From: Ahaetulla prasina
Taxonomy: Eukaryota > Chordata > Lepidosauria > Squamata > Colubridae
Length of the DNA: 64,000 nucleotides
Assembly: GCF_028640845.1 (NCBI RefSeq)
Contig: NC_080540.1
Span: 94,004,061 to 94,068,060 of the forward strand
Direction: 5' to 3'
Below are positions 11,035 to 24,063 of the stretch, one piece after another (the stretch's first letter is position 1; the number at the start of each line of letters is the position of its first letter). The notes under the pieces are model-generated. The model was not told where the DNA came from. It saw nothing but the letters and a program-made list of their open reading frames with translations, and ran no database searches. Made by a program: the position numbers and the translations under genes.

Positions 11035-11340
11035 ATATAGAATAGAATAGAATAGAATAGAATAGAATAGAATAGAATAGAATAGAATAGAATAGAATAG
11101 AATAGAATAGAATAACTTTATTGTCACTTTAAATGTACACTAATCAGTATATATTGAAATGAAATTTCATTGCATACAGCTCTCAAAGGTCACCAACTCC
11201 AATATAGATTACATAAACATGACAAAAATTATGCATATACCCACATACCCACATATATTCTATGACACAGAGAAACAACACAGTCTAGTTTGGATGTATA
11301 CATGTACATATTTCAAACCTGTTCAAAACACATTCAGATT
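11035..11340 (-). mobile_element. LINE 3' end with (AATAG)n tail, second family
   Basis: On the minus strand the sequence reads into GTGACAATAAAGTTATTCT and then about 15 ATTCT units (plus strand AATAG, 11036-11115). The 3'UTR, including GAAATTTCAT at about 11157-11170, differs from the CR1/L3-like 3'UTR of 5.3 kb. So at least two LINE types here end in the same pentanucleotide. The inner boundary is not clear; 11340 is approximate. Confidence 0.55.
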
Positions 11341-11822
11341 CTGAGATGTCTTTCCAATTATCACTATTAACCAGAACTACCACAGAATTTGGCCTAGCTG
11401 ATGGGTCTAGTGACTTCTTTTGCCCACTAATATTACTTCTCCACCCCTTAGAAAAATTAGGGCAAGAAATTCAAATCTGCTTCTCCCATTCCTCACAACA
11501 GTGCTGTCCTCTGCATTTTCATGTCGTTCCACAACGTCAACCTTATGAGGTAGACCAGACAAGAAATACAATCAGACAGCTAATTGTATTTTTAAGGTTT
11601 CATCAATAGAATCTTGTAAGTCTGAATGTACTTCTCTTCCCCTATACCTTTTACAATCCCAAAGCTAGGGAGGGTGTTTTCTGAAGTTCTTGCCCTGCCC
11701 ATATCACTGCTGCAGATTAAGCTGTCTTTTACCTGATGATTCCCTTGGTTCTGTCTCACTGCCCTGTCTCTCAAGGCCTTTCACACATACTACAACACAA
11801 AATTATTTTAGGTAAAGTGTTG
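11341..11822. other. Unassigned DNA
   Basis: No element, exon or RNA recognised; short open frames only. It may include old LINE sequence belonging to the preceding 3' end. Confidence 0.35.
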
Positions 11823-11830
11823 TTCTATGT

Positions 11831-11972
11831 CAGGAGTGTCAAACTCGTGTTGTCAGAACAGCATCACGTGATGTATTGGGACTTTTTTCCCCTTCGCTAA
11901 ACTGGGCATGGGCATGGCCAATGCATGATGCATGATGCATCCAGCCTGCGGGCTGCGAGTTTGACAGTCCTG
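11831..11972. mobile_element. 142-bp hAT MITE with exact 8-bp target duplication
   Basis: Ends are CAGGAGTGTCAAACTCG and CGAGTTTGACAGTCCTG, a terminal inverted repeat with one or two mismatches. The flanks at 11823-11830 and 11973-11980 are both TTCTATGT. Eight-base duplications and CAG..CTG ends are the signature of hAT transposons. The interior has no coding capacity and contains an ATGATGCATGATGCAT stretch. Confidence 0.85.
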
Positions 11973-12045
11973 TTCTATGTTATAGGTACATAGGTGCATA
12001 CTATCTTAACAATAAGAGGACCTCATCTCATTTGTAATGCGTAAG

Positions 12046-12325
12046 GGAGTCTTTTTTTTATTTGCATTTATATCCCGCCCTTCTCCGAAGACTCAGGGCG
12101 GCTTACATTATGTCAAGCAATAGTCTTCATCCATTTGTATATTATATATAAAGTCAACTTATTGCCCCCAACAATCTGGGTTCTCATTTTACCTACCTTA
12201 TAAAGGATGGAAGGCTGAGTCAACCTTGGGCCTGGTGGGACTTGAACCTGCAGTAATTGCAAGCAGCTGCTGTTAATAACAGACTGTCTTAGCAGTCTGA
12301 GCCACCAGAGGTCCAGAGGTCTTAC
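12046..12325 (-). mobile_element. tRNA-derived SINE (GCCGCCCTGAG tail type)
   Basis: On the minus strand a tRNA-like head shows box A (TGGCTCAGACTGCTAAGA) and box B (GGTTCAAGTCC). The body contains TGACTCAGCCTTCCATCC and AGAACCCAGATTGTTGGG, and the 3' end is GTAAGCCGCCCTGAGTC...GGGCGGGATATAAAT. RNA polymerase III would transcribe from the internal boxes. The tail matches the 3' end of the LINE at 31226-31660, its likely mobilising partner. Confidence 0.8.
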
Positions 12326-14264
12326 AGCCATGATCCTACGAAGTTAGAGTCTATTATTTTTGAAGTGATTTATACCTGGGTATCTATCAGATATGGGGAT
12401 AGGGTATACATTTCTTTGATTCCATTGTTATCTGGCAGCTTGGTTTTAGAAGGTAATATAATTAAGGAATCTCTTCTATGTGAGGTTTATGTAGTTACAT
12501 TCCGTAATAATTGCTGTCATGAGGACTACATCTTTAACGTAGTGATATCTACCGTTTGCAGATTATAGGTTTCAGACAAATGTTAAACAGCATGGAAGAT
12601 AACACTATTTTTTATGGAATGTCACTACACAGATCCCATAAAAGAATGATTCCTTAATCCTTGTGGAGATTATCCAAGGATATGTTGTGAGGAAAAAGCT
12701 GCCAATCCTAAACATGATTTATCAACATAGCCATAACATGGGTTTATGGAAGAAATTGAAAAAGTGATCGGAACTATTTTCTGCTGAGTAGCATCAGCAT
12801 ATTCCAATGTGTGCTGTATATTTTTCCATTTCTTAAATTATTTCTTCACTCAATTGCCTGCTCAGTGGGACATTTTACCAAATCAGTTTGTGGCCTAGTA
12901 TCATAATGAAACATTGGCTGCTCAGTTAGGGATGAACTAAATTAAACAGAGGAAAATTAATGGGCTCATCCTAGAATCCAGTAAAGCATTTGACATCATG
13001 AAACAGAGCTGCCAAAGCTGAGCAATGGGTGTTGTCCTGCAGCTTTTATTTCTATATATGCAAATCAACTGTCAAACGATCTAGTTTTCTGTCTGTAGAT
13101 ATTTGGCACCATTTGCCGGATGGCTCTTCTAAGATTGAATCAAGAGGGATAGTTGCCATGAGTTTTCATAATCACATGCTCTCGTATATTCAACTATAAT
13201 CTGATGAGTTGTGAAATGTGTAGCTGCCTTTGGCAGAAAACTCTGCCATATGGGATGAATTTGCAGTGACATCTATAATGTCATTTTGTGAATGTTTCAG
13301 AATCATAAGATCTAATGCAGTGAAGATCTTAATGAATCACTCCTCTTTGAATCGGAGCCTCTTGATGATTGATCATCTACTCCTTACTTTAAAAAAATCA
13401 AAACAAAGCATCACATCTTCATTTGTTGGACATGTGAGCAGAATACTGCCAAAAAGGAGGTTTTATATTCTAGGATGGATCTTTATGCACTAAAACTCTA
13501 AAGTTTGGCTCAATGAAATACACAAAATCTATAATTCTGAACTGCTTTTGAATCAAGAAAGAGGCAAGATTGGACAATATGATTCCAATATGGTCTATAG
13601 ATTACTTACTTAAAAATGAAATTGTACCTACTCATATAAATCTATTATGTTGATATTGCAGTAAAATCAATTGCATTGTATTGTTAGGATTTCTTATTTA
13701 AGCACTCTTTATTTATTTATTGTCTTCCTTTTTTCATCGTAGATGATGATGATAGTGATGATTTCAATTTATTATAACTGCTCACTCCAAAAAAACTTTG
13801 GATAGTTTCCATTGATAAATTAAGAGGTTGGTAAAGCCTGGTGTTTCCATGACTTTGATGCTGATGGATAATTTATAGCCACATCTGTGCAAAAGAACAC
13901 TTGACAGGGGAGAAGGAATAGAAAACAAATTCTCTGTTCTAATTCTGTACATTGGATGATAATGTGATGGATATAGAAAACATTTCTCTATAACTGTTTA
14001 GGACAGTTCTCATAGTAGAAGGAGCAGCAGATGCAGGATTGGGAAAGGGTGAGGGTGAGCTTTAAAAATCATCCAAGCTGGTATATTAAGATCAGAGACA
14101 AGACTGATGATAAAAAGCTGAATAATGAAAATTTGGATTAGCAGATATAACTACTAACACAGGCAATGTCAGCAGCTCTTGAAGCTAGACTGTCGGTCCA
14201 TTTGTATCTATCCAGAATAAGGTTAAATTTGCAAATCCAAAATGGACTCAGCAGTTTATACTAA
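12326..14264. other. Unassigned AT-rich DNA
   Basis: About 1.9 kb with no recognised element. Small GAT-rich stretch at about 13743-13765. No coding exon could be supported. Confidence 0.4.
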
Positions 14265-14830
14265 TAAGGATTTTTGGATGTTAGACAAGACCAGCAGAAG
14301 ACTTGCCAAAGGAATGAAGGCATGATCTTGAGAAAAAGAGTGCTGGAAAGCATTCCATATGTTGCAGGAATATCTGAAAAGCTCAGGCGGATTTTCAACC
14401 AACACAATATACCTATACACTTTAAACCCCAAAATACACTAGGGCAGAAGCTTGTCCATCCCAAGAATAAAAACCCAGGCACAAACTGAGCAGTGTGATA
14501 TATGCAGTGACATGTGTTCATTGGAGAAACAAAACAATCCCTTCACAAATGCATTGCACAACATAGGAGAATAAACCCCGATGGACACGTTTCAACAGTT
14601 CATCTGCATTTGAAAGACAAAGGTCATTCTTTTGAACAAGTCCACATTCTGGACAGAGAGGAATGCTGATTTGAAAGAGAGGTCAAAGAGACCATCTACA
14701 TTAATACTGAGTAGCCATCTCTCAACAGAATGAGAGGGATACGGCATCACCAGTCTCCTGTTTACAACACACTACTTTTCAGCAGTTCCAAGAAGGTTCC
14801 ACATCCATTTGCACCCATTTATTCAGGTGA
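14265..14830 (+). pseudogene. Penelope-like element: RT-end plus GIY-YIG endonuclease remnant
   Basis: The open piece 14274-14489 has PYVAGISEKLRR, an IP-HFKPQNTL segment and QKLVHPKNK, the layout that sits between the reverse transcriptase and the endonuclease in vertebrate Penelope-like elements. Past a stop and a frame change, 14510-14800 encodes FIGETKQ (the YIG strand region), AQHRR, HLHLKDKGHSFE and LNRMRG, as in a GIY-YIG nuclease. Stops and indels make it dead. It is a different Penelope-like lineage from the pieces at 767 and 1857. Naming rests on motif order. Confidence 0.6.
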
Positions 14831-16740
14831 TCGACTCTCAGAAGGAGTGTTAACAATCAGATGACTACAAGAAATAGAAATCCTTCCCTCCTCCACCATT
14901 CAGTAAGAACTAAAGGAGCTTCTTGAATGAGAAGCAAAATGTCTTCAAGGAGAAACAAAGTCCTGTTGCCTTTAGAAAACATACCTTGGGGCCATGAGAC
15001 CGTTGTAGAGGTAAGTAAGCAAGAGGATAGATGAAAAGCAGTGATTTACCAGCCAGAGGATATCAATCAAGCACACGTCAACTCTTCAATTTGAGAGTGG
15101 ACGATAAAATGCTGATTTCAGAAACCCTTTCTTCACACTTAGATGGATAAAGAGAACTAATTAGCACAAAACGATGCTTACATACTGGGAATGCATGTGT
15201 ATTTTTGTCACAACATATTAAGATGGGTTTAAAATGTTATTCAGAAACAAAATGTCTATGTTAAAAAAAAATGGGTAAAGTATAAAGTATTTTGCTATGC
15301 TGTACTTGGTTAGAGAGGAAGAACAAAAACTGCCCACCTAGAGGAATACAAACCCCATTAGCAGTGCTGAAGCTGGAAAGTGAAAGTGCTTGTCTGCACT
15401 AATAAGGCTCAGACTGCTTCTTCTTGTCTTTATCCACTGAATTAAAAGAAAGAGAAAAGGCTTGGAAGGCCTCTCTGTTTCAATCAGATCCTTGAACCCC
15501 TATATGTGTACCCCCTCATGGGGAGGGGGATATCTTTAAAAAAAACATAAGCCTGGTTTAGGGTTTTTATTACAATTATTGTTTTCCATCTCAAAATCAA
15601 AAGTATAACATATTACCAACTCTCAACAGCTGTGGTCAGAGGTACTTACAAAATTGGGGCTCAAGAATTATGTGTAGCCTCAGGTTGCTCTATTGCCATA
15701 TTTATAAAGTAAATTAAACTTCATGCTAGTAGTAGATTTTGTAAGTTGTGGTTTAATGTTAGGTTCCATTCTGTATTTAATTTGCAAAGTAAAACACAAT
15801 TTCTTGAAGCCGAAGTAAAAGTAGTAGCAAGAATGGAAGTATAAATGCTCTTAGACATTTGTAACAGGAAATTGTTCTATTGTTGCCATGTTTTTTCTTT
15901 TTTTGCCCTTAAAGGACAATTAAAGCAGAAACACAAAGTGTTTGATTAATGTATGCTAGGCGATGGCCACTACCGATTCTCAGGAGTTTTGGAAAGCAAG
16001 ATAATATGCCCATCTGCATTATGAGATTTTGCTTTTAATTACAGTGATGTAATTATGGTGAGAGTACAGCCCTCAGTCAGTTTCAAGCCATTCCATTTTA
16101 TATCCATGTGAAAAAGTATATATAGATTTAGAAGTGATATGTTCAGTTCCCTTAACTAATTAAAGCAAAAAGAATTGATCTTCATTTTTCTGAATGATCA
16201 ATAAGGAATCAGGTATTTCTATGCTAGGGCAAGCCAGAGGTTTATTAGCAGAGTGACACTTCTCTACAATTTTGATAGATGATAGCTTATTTATGGGTCC
16301 AGAAGGCTATTAATGAATAACCAGCTCCCACTGAAACCCTTCCAAAATGCAAAAGACAGAGGTAAATTACATGCTTTTTTTTTTTTAAAGAATAATTGGG
16401 CTACTACTTTAATTAAGCTTTACTTTTTTTAAAGAAGTTTTTAATAAGATGATAAGATGTGTTCTTCTATCATTCTGAATCATTGATCATCTGTTTCTTC
16501 ATTGTTCTCACTAAAGGGAAAAGTAAAATATGTCAAGCTAAGGAAAGCTGTGAAAGTGTCATTTAATTTTCGAACTTAAAATTTGGTTTTATACTGAAAG
16601 TAAATGTGAATTCTGTACTTTGTGGAACCAGCTTTGTTTACTTGATTAGTAAAATAGTAATTATATCATGTTTTTGCCATACATATATGACACAAGAAAT
16701 ATTTGGTGTGATTATATATGCATTATATTATTATTATATG
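14831..16740. other. Unassigned AT-rich DNA
   Basis: No recognised element or exon in 1.9 kb. T-runs near 16375 and AT-rich stretches with ATTAATTA-type motifs are the only visible structure. Confidence 0.4.
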
Positions 16741-16984
16741 TGAGCTGTGGTGGTGCTCTGGTTGGAGTGCAGTACTGCAGGCTACTTCTGCTGACTGCTG
16801 GCTGCCTGCAATTTGGCAGTTCAAATCTCATGAGGCTCAAGGCTGACTCAGCCTTCCATCCTTCCGAGGTGGGTAAAATGAGGACCCAAATTGTTGGGGG
16901 CACTATGCTGACTCTGTAAACCACTTAGAGGGGGCTGTAAAGCACTGTAAAGTGATATATAAGTCTAAGTGCTATTGCTACTAT
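16741..16984 (+). mobile_element. tRNA-derived SINE (TAAACTGCTTAGAG tail type)
   Basis: Head with box B-like GGCAGTTCAAATCTC, the shared body GACTCAGCCTTCCATCCTTC and AAAATGAGGACCCAAATTG, then TGTAAACCACTTAGAG and GTAAAGCACTGTAAAGTG, ending in AAGTGCTATTGCTA. The body is shared with the SINE at 12046, but the tail is different. Sister copies are at 43435, 46194 (minus) and 61708. Confidence 0.75.
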
Positions 16985-19900
16985 TTATTTATTTTGCACT
17001 TAATTTAACATTTAAGGGATCCTAAATCAATCGCCTGAAATAAATCTAATGTTGATGACATTAGAGGTGACATTAAAGGTGACACACACACACACAAAAG
17101 GGAAATGGAAGGGGAAAAAAACACTCTAGTGCTTAAGTTACAGAATTCAGCAGATTTCAACAAACCACAGACATGTATATATTGAAATCAAAGAACTTGT
17201 GGTTTGAATGGGAATTGGAAGTTAAAGTATTCACAGTTATGATTTCTTTAATTATCTGAGCTCTCCTGCAATACAGGAATTCAGAGTGAAGTGGTCTCAA
17301 CACATCTCAACATTTAAAAAATATCATGAGTTGACTGTACAATATAATGAAGTGCATTGATTATAGCTGAAACTTTATATTCAGTAGACCATCTTTTGCA
17401 TTACTGTGGTAAGCATCTGAGCTATTTCAAGGGAAAATTGGTAACCTGAATAGAAATGTCTCTTTATGTTTTAAAATTGCCATGAATTAATCAAGTAGGG
17501 GAAATGGGTAAATTTCTGTTTGAGCATGGTATGGCATGAAGAATTTCAGGAAAATGTCATGATTCTCAATTCATGTTGCCAGTGATGTACAGTATCAAGT
17601 TACAGCATCTGATTTAAAAATAGAGTCAGGTTGTAATCCCCATTTAGCCATAAAACACTCTTGATTGTGATTGCCTTCTTTAATCATTATCAGCTTAGAT
17701 TAGAGTGGTAGCAGAAGTCTGGTATAATATCTTTTCTGCTGGAATCAATAAGCAAGGTTATAGATTGTTTAACGGTTGCTGTCTCCTTGTATTGATCCAA
17801 AGATTTTACTCATACTTCTACTAGTGGAGTCTTGTGAGAATTCAATAAGGGGGTGGATATGCTGTTTAAGCTCCTTGAAGAAGAAGAAAAGAATAACAAG
17901 TAAGCATGTAGTAAGTAAATAAATATGCCATCAATCTTTATTTTAAGCATACCCACAGAGATGGAAAATCAGTTCAAAAGGACATGCATTATCAATGGAG
18001 TTTGAAAACCGCCAAACAAACAAATTTCAGTTTGAACGTAAATGCTTTACAAAGTAGGATTTAGTATATTTCCATATTTATATCTAGGATGTATTTCCAG
18101 CTCTCATGTTCATCTTTACCTAGCAGAGTGGATTAGACTCAGTTAGAAAATATTGCTGTGATGATAAATTTGGACAGCAGTGTGCAGTGCATAACATTTA
18201 ATGAGAAGGGAAGGGTTTCCTGTTTGGCGGAAACTGCAACAGACTCATTTCAAAAGAAAGACTTCATGTGGTTTGGTTAGAAGCACCATTTTCTAGGATG
18301 TAAGGAAGGTCTTGAGGAATCATATATAAAAATGATACACATAATGTACATAATACTTACATGATATACTTACATGCCATATCTATGCATACTATCATTT
18401 TCATTACGTGACTTAATTAGATTAATTGTGATTAATCTAATTCATGCTGATGTTAATAGAATTATTCTAAGCATGATTAAATCTACATTTAACCTATATT
18501 AATTCTTTTTTCCCCTCTGTATATCTATGTAATGAAGTAATTATCACAGAAAATTAACAGTCATATAGAATAGAAAGTGGGGCAGACTGAACTAATGAAA
18601 GAATATAAAGAGGGGAAAAAAGAAATATGCTCATCCTATGTCCTGTTAATAAAAGTATATATGCACCTATGCAAATTCATACCATTGCAAAATTGATACA
18701 CAGGACACTCAATTTGAGCTACAAAATTAATACAACAGTTGATTTGGTGATTCATTTCAAAATAGTGATTTGGCTGAATTTCTGTTAAATCAAATACGTG
18801 GAACAAACTTGGAACAGATTTGACAGACACTTTAGGACTTCCAATTTCCCTTCCTCCATCAAAGCCCATCAAAGTTATCCCAGATTTTTTGCATGTCAGT
18901 GATAATGGCATAAATATGATGGATTAGTATGTTCTGTTTTCAGTTCAGCATCGTGACTGCTCTCACCTCTCTTGATGCTGAGAATGGAATAGGAAATTTT
19001 TGTTGCTGCAGGCTATAGTAATGCAACCAGCTGCTTCAACACTGTTCTTCATTTTTTGATCTTACAAGTATTGCTAATGGAGCAATAGCTATGACCATCT
19101 TTTCTCCCAGTTCTCTTTCTTATGCTAGTCTCAATAACCAGCTCTAGCCCAGCTGCTACACGAAACATAATCACATGCATAACCAAACAGGCTTACAAGG
19201 AGAGGGATGGTAATGATAAGTAAATGATTTATGTGTGGCAAAATAAGCTCCCTAGGAAATACCGTAGTGTGCATTACAAAATGCAAACCGTATTCTTCCT
19301 TGCCATGATCCAAACCTAGTAGCATCTTATTAATTACTTTATGCTTCAAGCGTTCCTGAAATAGTACTAATGCCAGCCTGTGTCCACTTTCTTCTATGAA
19401 TAGAAAACAGAAATAGAAAAAATATTGAATAATATTCAAAGTTTTAATGATTCCACTGGGAAATGAAGAGACGTAAAAGAATCCAATATGGAAAGCTCCG
19501 GTTTATTTTCTGTGCAGTACAACAATAGAGAACAGCTAATGGACAAAATTCACGTTTCACTTTTTCTCTGTTCTTTTACTGAAAGACAACCTGCAGCTTC
19601 TCCATTTCTTCTGCACACTTAAGAATAACCTGGGGTGAGACCTGATAATTAAATAATTTAAAGGCAGTGAGAATGTAGGAGGATCAATTACTGTCCAACT
19701 GGTTTTATTGACTAACTCTCTTGCTATAAACTTTTGGCAAGGTTTTTATTGCATAAATGTGTTTTAATATGTTGCCATCATTTATATGCTTTTAACATAT
19801 GTTGGTAGGACATAGACATATAATTTTTGTGACTACATATGGAAGTGATTTGCCACTCTCTTCTAGGCTGCTTCTTCAACTTTCCCATCTATTTTATGCC

Positions 19901-20076
19901 CTAGGGATTTACTGATTCCCATCCAAATAACTTCTGCTTAAATTTAACTCCAGTGTGTTTGCAGGGGTTATATTTCCATTTTAGGACATGGAGCAAAGAT
20001 AGAGATAGTGTTGAAAAGTTGATTGGCTGGCAGATTTCATCAGTGCTGACCACCATAAAGGAAGGAAGAAGGGGAT
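16985..20076. other. Unassigned AT-rich DNA, 3.1 kb
   Basis: No element identified. A short (AC)n is at about 17083-17096. A 10-bp perfect inverted repeat, ATTAGATTAA/TTAATCTAAT, lies at about 18416-18441 with a 6-base loop. The minus-strand open frame at 18636-18911 (91 codons) has no recognisable domain. Confidence 0.4.
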
Positions 20077-20440
20077 AATTCCCTCAACACTGTCAAACTA
20101 TTTACGAAATATGCACTACTATTAATCTTCTCATCGTTCCCATCACCCATCTCCTTCCACTTATGAATGTATGACTGTAACTTTGTTGTTTGTATCCTTA
20201 TGATTTATATTGATATTGATTATTTCCTGATTGCTTATTTGTACCCTATGATTATCATTAAGTGTTGTACCTTATGATTCTTGATGAATGTATCTTCTCT
20301 TTTATGTACACTGAGAGCGTATGCACCAAGACAAATTCCTTGTGTGTCCAATCACACTTGGCCAATAAAAAATTCTATTCTATTCTATTCTATTCTATTC
20401 TATTCTATTCTATTCTATTCTATTCTATTCTATTCTATTA
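20077..20440 (+). mobile_element. CR1/L3-like LINE 3'UTR with long (ATTCT)n tail
   Basis: Starts at the stop-codon region (ATAATTCCCTCAACACTGTC) and runs through the whole 3'UTR to CCAATAAAA and about 14 ATTCT units (20370-20440). All coding sequence is missing, so it is an extreme 5' truncation. The tail is the longest of the plus-oriented copies. Confidence 0.8.
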
Positions 20441-21577
20441 CAAATCTGAAAAACAACCAGAACTGGAAAGTGTTTGGTGAATTGCCTCCCTTTGAGTAGA
20501 TCACCATAAAAGTTCTGACATTTTAGCCAACCAGAAAGAGAGAGAGAGAAGAAAAGACACCATTTTGATTTTCATTCCATTTTCAGCTGAAACCATTCAA
20601 GGGCAGAACTGGACAGTCATTTCTGAACTATTCCCTTTCTTTTGAGTGATTGCCTAGCCCCAAAAGAAATTTCTTTTGGAACATCTGAAGTCAGATCTCT
20701 TTATTGGACTGTAATTGAGCACAATGTGCTAGAAATCTACTGAACGTCTCTCCTGAATTGAACATACCAATACAGGACCCTAGGAGGCTGTTAGACCTTC
20801 CGATACATTTCTTGACTTAATCCTTTCAATCCATTGCCTTATTAAATCTCAGAAACAGAAGTCTTCTCTTAAGCAGCCCCTACTGAGTTGGATTTCATGG
20901 CCTGGAAGAGCTAACTAGCTTTGCTTGATCAGACCAGTTAAAATCAGAGAAGAAGAAGCTATATACTACTGCCTCAGTATGCCCAACTCCAGGAGATCTG
21001 TACCTTGAGAAACTGAGCTGAGTTCAATGCATCAAACTGATTCAGTCAAACAACATAGAGCAGAAACTCCTACAAGGATTTTTTTTTACTCCCCCCACCC
21101 CCACCATGAGGCTGTTTACCAATAGTCCTCAAAATGTGAGACCAAAGCACTTCAGTTCTTCTTCAACTCTTTCTCCTCTTCTCCTCTTCCTGTTATCTGT
21201 GCATATTTGCTGGCCTCCCTGCCTGCCTCATTTATTTGTTGACTCTATGCTGTTTTAATGTCCCTTTCCTTCTCTTTCTCTCTCACATTAAGTTCCTGAT
21301 TCCTCAAAAGTCTGCTCTCTGTTCAAAATACTGGCCGGTACAAGAGCTTCCAAAGGGTTGTTTATCGCTATTAGCTCAGTATTGTTTAAATGTCTTTCAG
21401 TCATACAGTTCTGTGATTGTTGCTTTCCATTTCTATTTCCCATTGACACACGAATGAGTGTCTCATTGTAATCCACCCACTTTCTCTGAAGCATTTGCAG
21501 TTATTGATTTTGAAGTCCATATACACTCTGGCATATTTAAATACTCTTTATTTAAAGGATTGCAATCTGGCCCCTGC
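20441..21577. other. Unassigned DNA
   Basis: No element recognised. Short AG-run at 20537-20550 and T-run at 21080. Confidence 0.35.
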
Positions 21578-21659
<82 letters not shown>

Positions 21660-21682
21660 TAAAAAAATAAAAAAATAAAAAA
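21578..21682. repeat. (AAT)n microsatellite and A-rich run
   Basis: About 25 AAT units (21578-21653) followed by AAAAAAT repeats to 21682. The open frames across it are poly-Asn or poly-Ile artefacts. Confidence 0.95.
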
Positions 21683-22159
21683 AACCCGACAGCATGGCAA
21701 TTTCAAAATCCACTGTGTTTCATGCATATTCATTTCCTTTCTGTTCCTGAAAGTAGGAAGTTGGCTTGCTGTTGCACAATCTCCCGGTTCCCCCCCCCCC
21801 ATCTGGTAAAAATCTTTTAACTCTTTCTTCTTTTAAACTCTGCTGCTCTCTGGTGATCAAAAGAAATCTCCTTAATAATTTTAAGTTAAAGCCTTATACA
21901 TTGAAACAAAATCTCAAACAGGGACCTGATCTTATCTCAGGACACTAATCTTTTAAGATGCTACAGTCCTCTGCTCATTCAATTTGGGTCTAAGGTCGTT
22001 TAAGAAAAACCTGTCCAAAATGAAGCACTGGCAACAGGTTGCATGTACTGCTAGCTAACATCTCCTCCCATTGGATGCTTCCTCTACTACTCTGCCCTTT
22101 CACCTTTCTCTACTCATAAAGCTGTTGCCGATCACATTCCTTTCTGTGGAAGGTGCTTC
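21683..22159. other. Unassigned DNA
   Basis: C-run at 21790-21800, otherwise nothing recognised. Confidence 0.35.
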
Positions 22160-22167
22160 CTGTGTAT

Positions 22168-22370
22168 CAGTAGTGGGTTCCACTTTGCTACCGGTTCAGA
22201 ACTGTGAGTGTGCACATGCGGGCTTGCTTCACTTGCACGCAGTGCTTCTGCGCATGCGCAAAACCTGTGCAGAGTGTCCATGATGATGTCTGGGCAGGTG
22301 GGCAAAGCCTTCCATTGCTGCCACTACCAGTTCACCTGAAACGGGGCAAACTGGTAGAAACCCACCACTG
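22168..22370. mobile_element. hAT-type MITE, CAGTGGTGGGTT ends
   Basis: Left end CAGTAGTGGGTTCCA, right end GAAACCCACCACTG. Flanks CTGTGTAT (22160-22167) and CTGTATAC (22371-22378) agree at six of eight positions, consistent with an aged 8-bp duplication. It contains CTACCGGTTC near both ends. The same family is at 62260. Confidence 0.7.
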
Positions 22371-22452
22371 CTGTATACGTCTGGGTGTCTATCTGTCTAT
22401 TGTCTGTCTATTCTGTGCATTGCGCATCTATTTTGACATGCAACAAAATATA

Positions 22453-22800
22453 GCACAGGTAGTCTTCGACTTACAACCATTCATTTAGTGACTGTTCTAA
22501 GTTACAATGGAAGTGGAAAAAGAGACTTATAACCTTTTTTAACACGTACAACCATTGCAGCAGATGCTTGGCAACTGGTTAATATATATGATGGTTGCAG
22601 TGTCCTAGTGTCATGGGATCACCTGTCTGACAAGCAAAGTCAATGGTGAAGCCAGTTTCACTTAACAAACATAACATAACTGTAGTGATTCACTTAACAA
22701 CTGTTGCAAGCAAGGTCGTAAAAGGAGGCAGAACTAACTTAATAATTGTCTTGCTAAGCAACAGGAATTTGTGATCATAAGTCACTTTTTTCACTTGTAC
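22453..22800. mobile_element. MITE of the TAGTCCTCGACTTA family
   Basis: Left end ACAGGTAGTCTTCGACTTACAACC, then the family interior (TTCATTTAGTGACTGTTC, TTGGCAACTGG, GACAAGCAAAGTCAATGG, CACTTAACAAC, TTGCTAAGCAACAG) with a degraded right end near GATCATAAGTCAC. Related copies are at 34893, 36280 and 43016. No target duplication is visible. Confidence 0.6.
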
Positions 22801-24053
22801 ATGGTAGGTACAACAATCCATTTTTCCCACTATGCACTTAGTTTATATTTCACTTATTGAACCATGCTGAAAGATCAGAATAGTTTCTCTCCTTTTTTAT
22901 TACAATTTTTCTTTTCTTGATTACAATTACATCATTTTCCTCTGGCTTTTTAAAAAAAGTAAATTCAGAAGTTTACCATTTTTACCAGTCACCTAAGGTG
23001 GAAAAGTTTCACTTTCAGGTCTTTTGTGGTGCAAATGAATCCCAGCATATCAGAGACAAAAGGTGAGTTAAAATTGTAGGTAGAAGTGGTATTAAACATA
23101 GTCAGTTGAGCATGAACTATTGATTAATGTAGCAAGTCAAAACACTAATAGGCAGCCTTTGACAGCAGAAGACACTCTTTAAAGTGAACTGACTGACAAT
23201 GAGCAGAATCATGTGGAGCAAATAAAATTCCATAAGCAACCTCTTGATCCCGTTGACAGGATCAGTTGATCCTGTCCATCTGATTGCTAAGTACAGTTTA
23301 TTTTTGTTTGCAGTGTCTTCACGGACACTGAAGTCCTATACTCTCTTCATTTCCTTTTCACCCTTATAATAAATTTACCATGCCCAAATCTCCAGAAACA
23401 CAAATTAGATATTTGTGAAGAACCTGTTCTGGACCAAATTTTGCCTGTGCTTGATTTGAAGTTCCTTTATACCTATAATCTTTAGGAGGCATTATTAGCA
23501 CTAAAACAATTTTCTCTTGCAAAACAAAATGTAGCTTAAGGGATATGAATTTGATTTTCTTTCAGCTTTCAACAATGAAGAAGGGATTAACTACCTTCTA
23601 CTGTAACATCACCCAAAATCAAACAAAGAATTTATTGCCAGTTACTTTGGAAAAGAGCAAGAAAAGGCATATGCAAAAAACACATTTAATGTAATGCATA
23701 TTCTACATAGTTAAACAGAATAGAAGATGAGTTATTAATGTTGTTGGGACAGATTGGACTATAGAAATGTTGAAGTAGGAGTTTCACTTCCCCAGGACAA
23801 GACATTGCCAATTGAAAGACCAGGGAGAAACAGCAAAGGAAAATTTTAATCCATTATCAGTATAATAGCAATTATATTATCCACTGGAGTTAGGTGGCTA
23901 TAATAAATTTGAATAAAGACAAACAAATGCCATTTCAACATGAATCAACACTTGTAATTTTGTTTTTATCCGCAGGAAATCTGAATGACACAAGGCTGTT
24001 TCACAGTTGTATATCAGATAGTTATACAAGGGGGAAAAGATACGCACATAGCT
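22801..24053. other. Unassigned AT-rich DNA
   Basis: No element, exon or RNA recognised in 1.25 kb. Confidence 0.4.
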
Positions 24054-24063
24054 ATCCTGATTT

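Noticed and set aside
18636..18911. 91-codon minus frame with mixed, protein-like composition
   Set aside because: No domain, no splice context and no relative I recognise; consistent with chance in AT-rich DNA.
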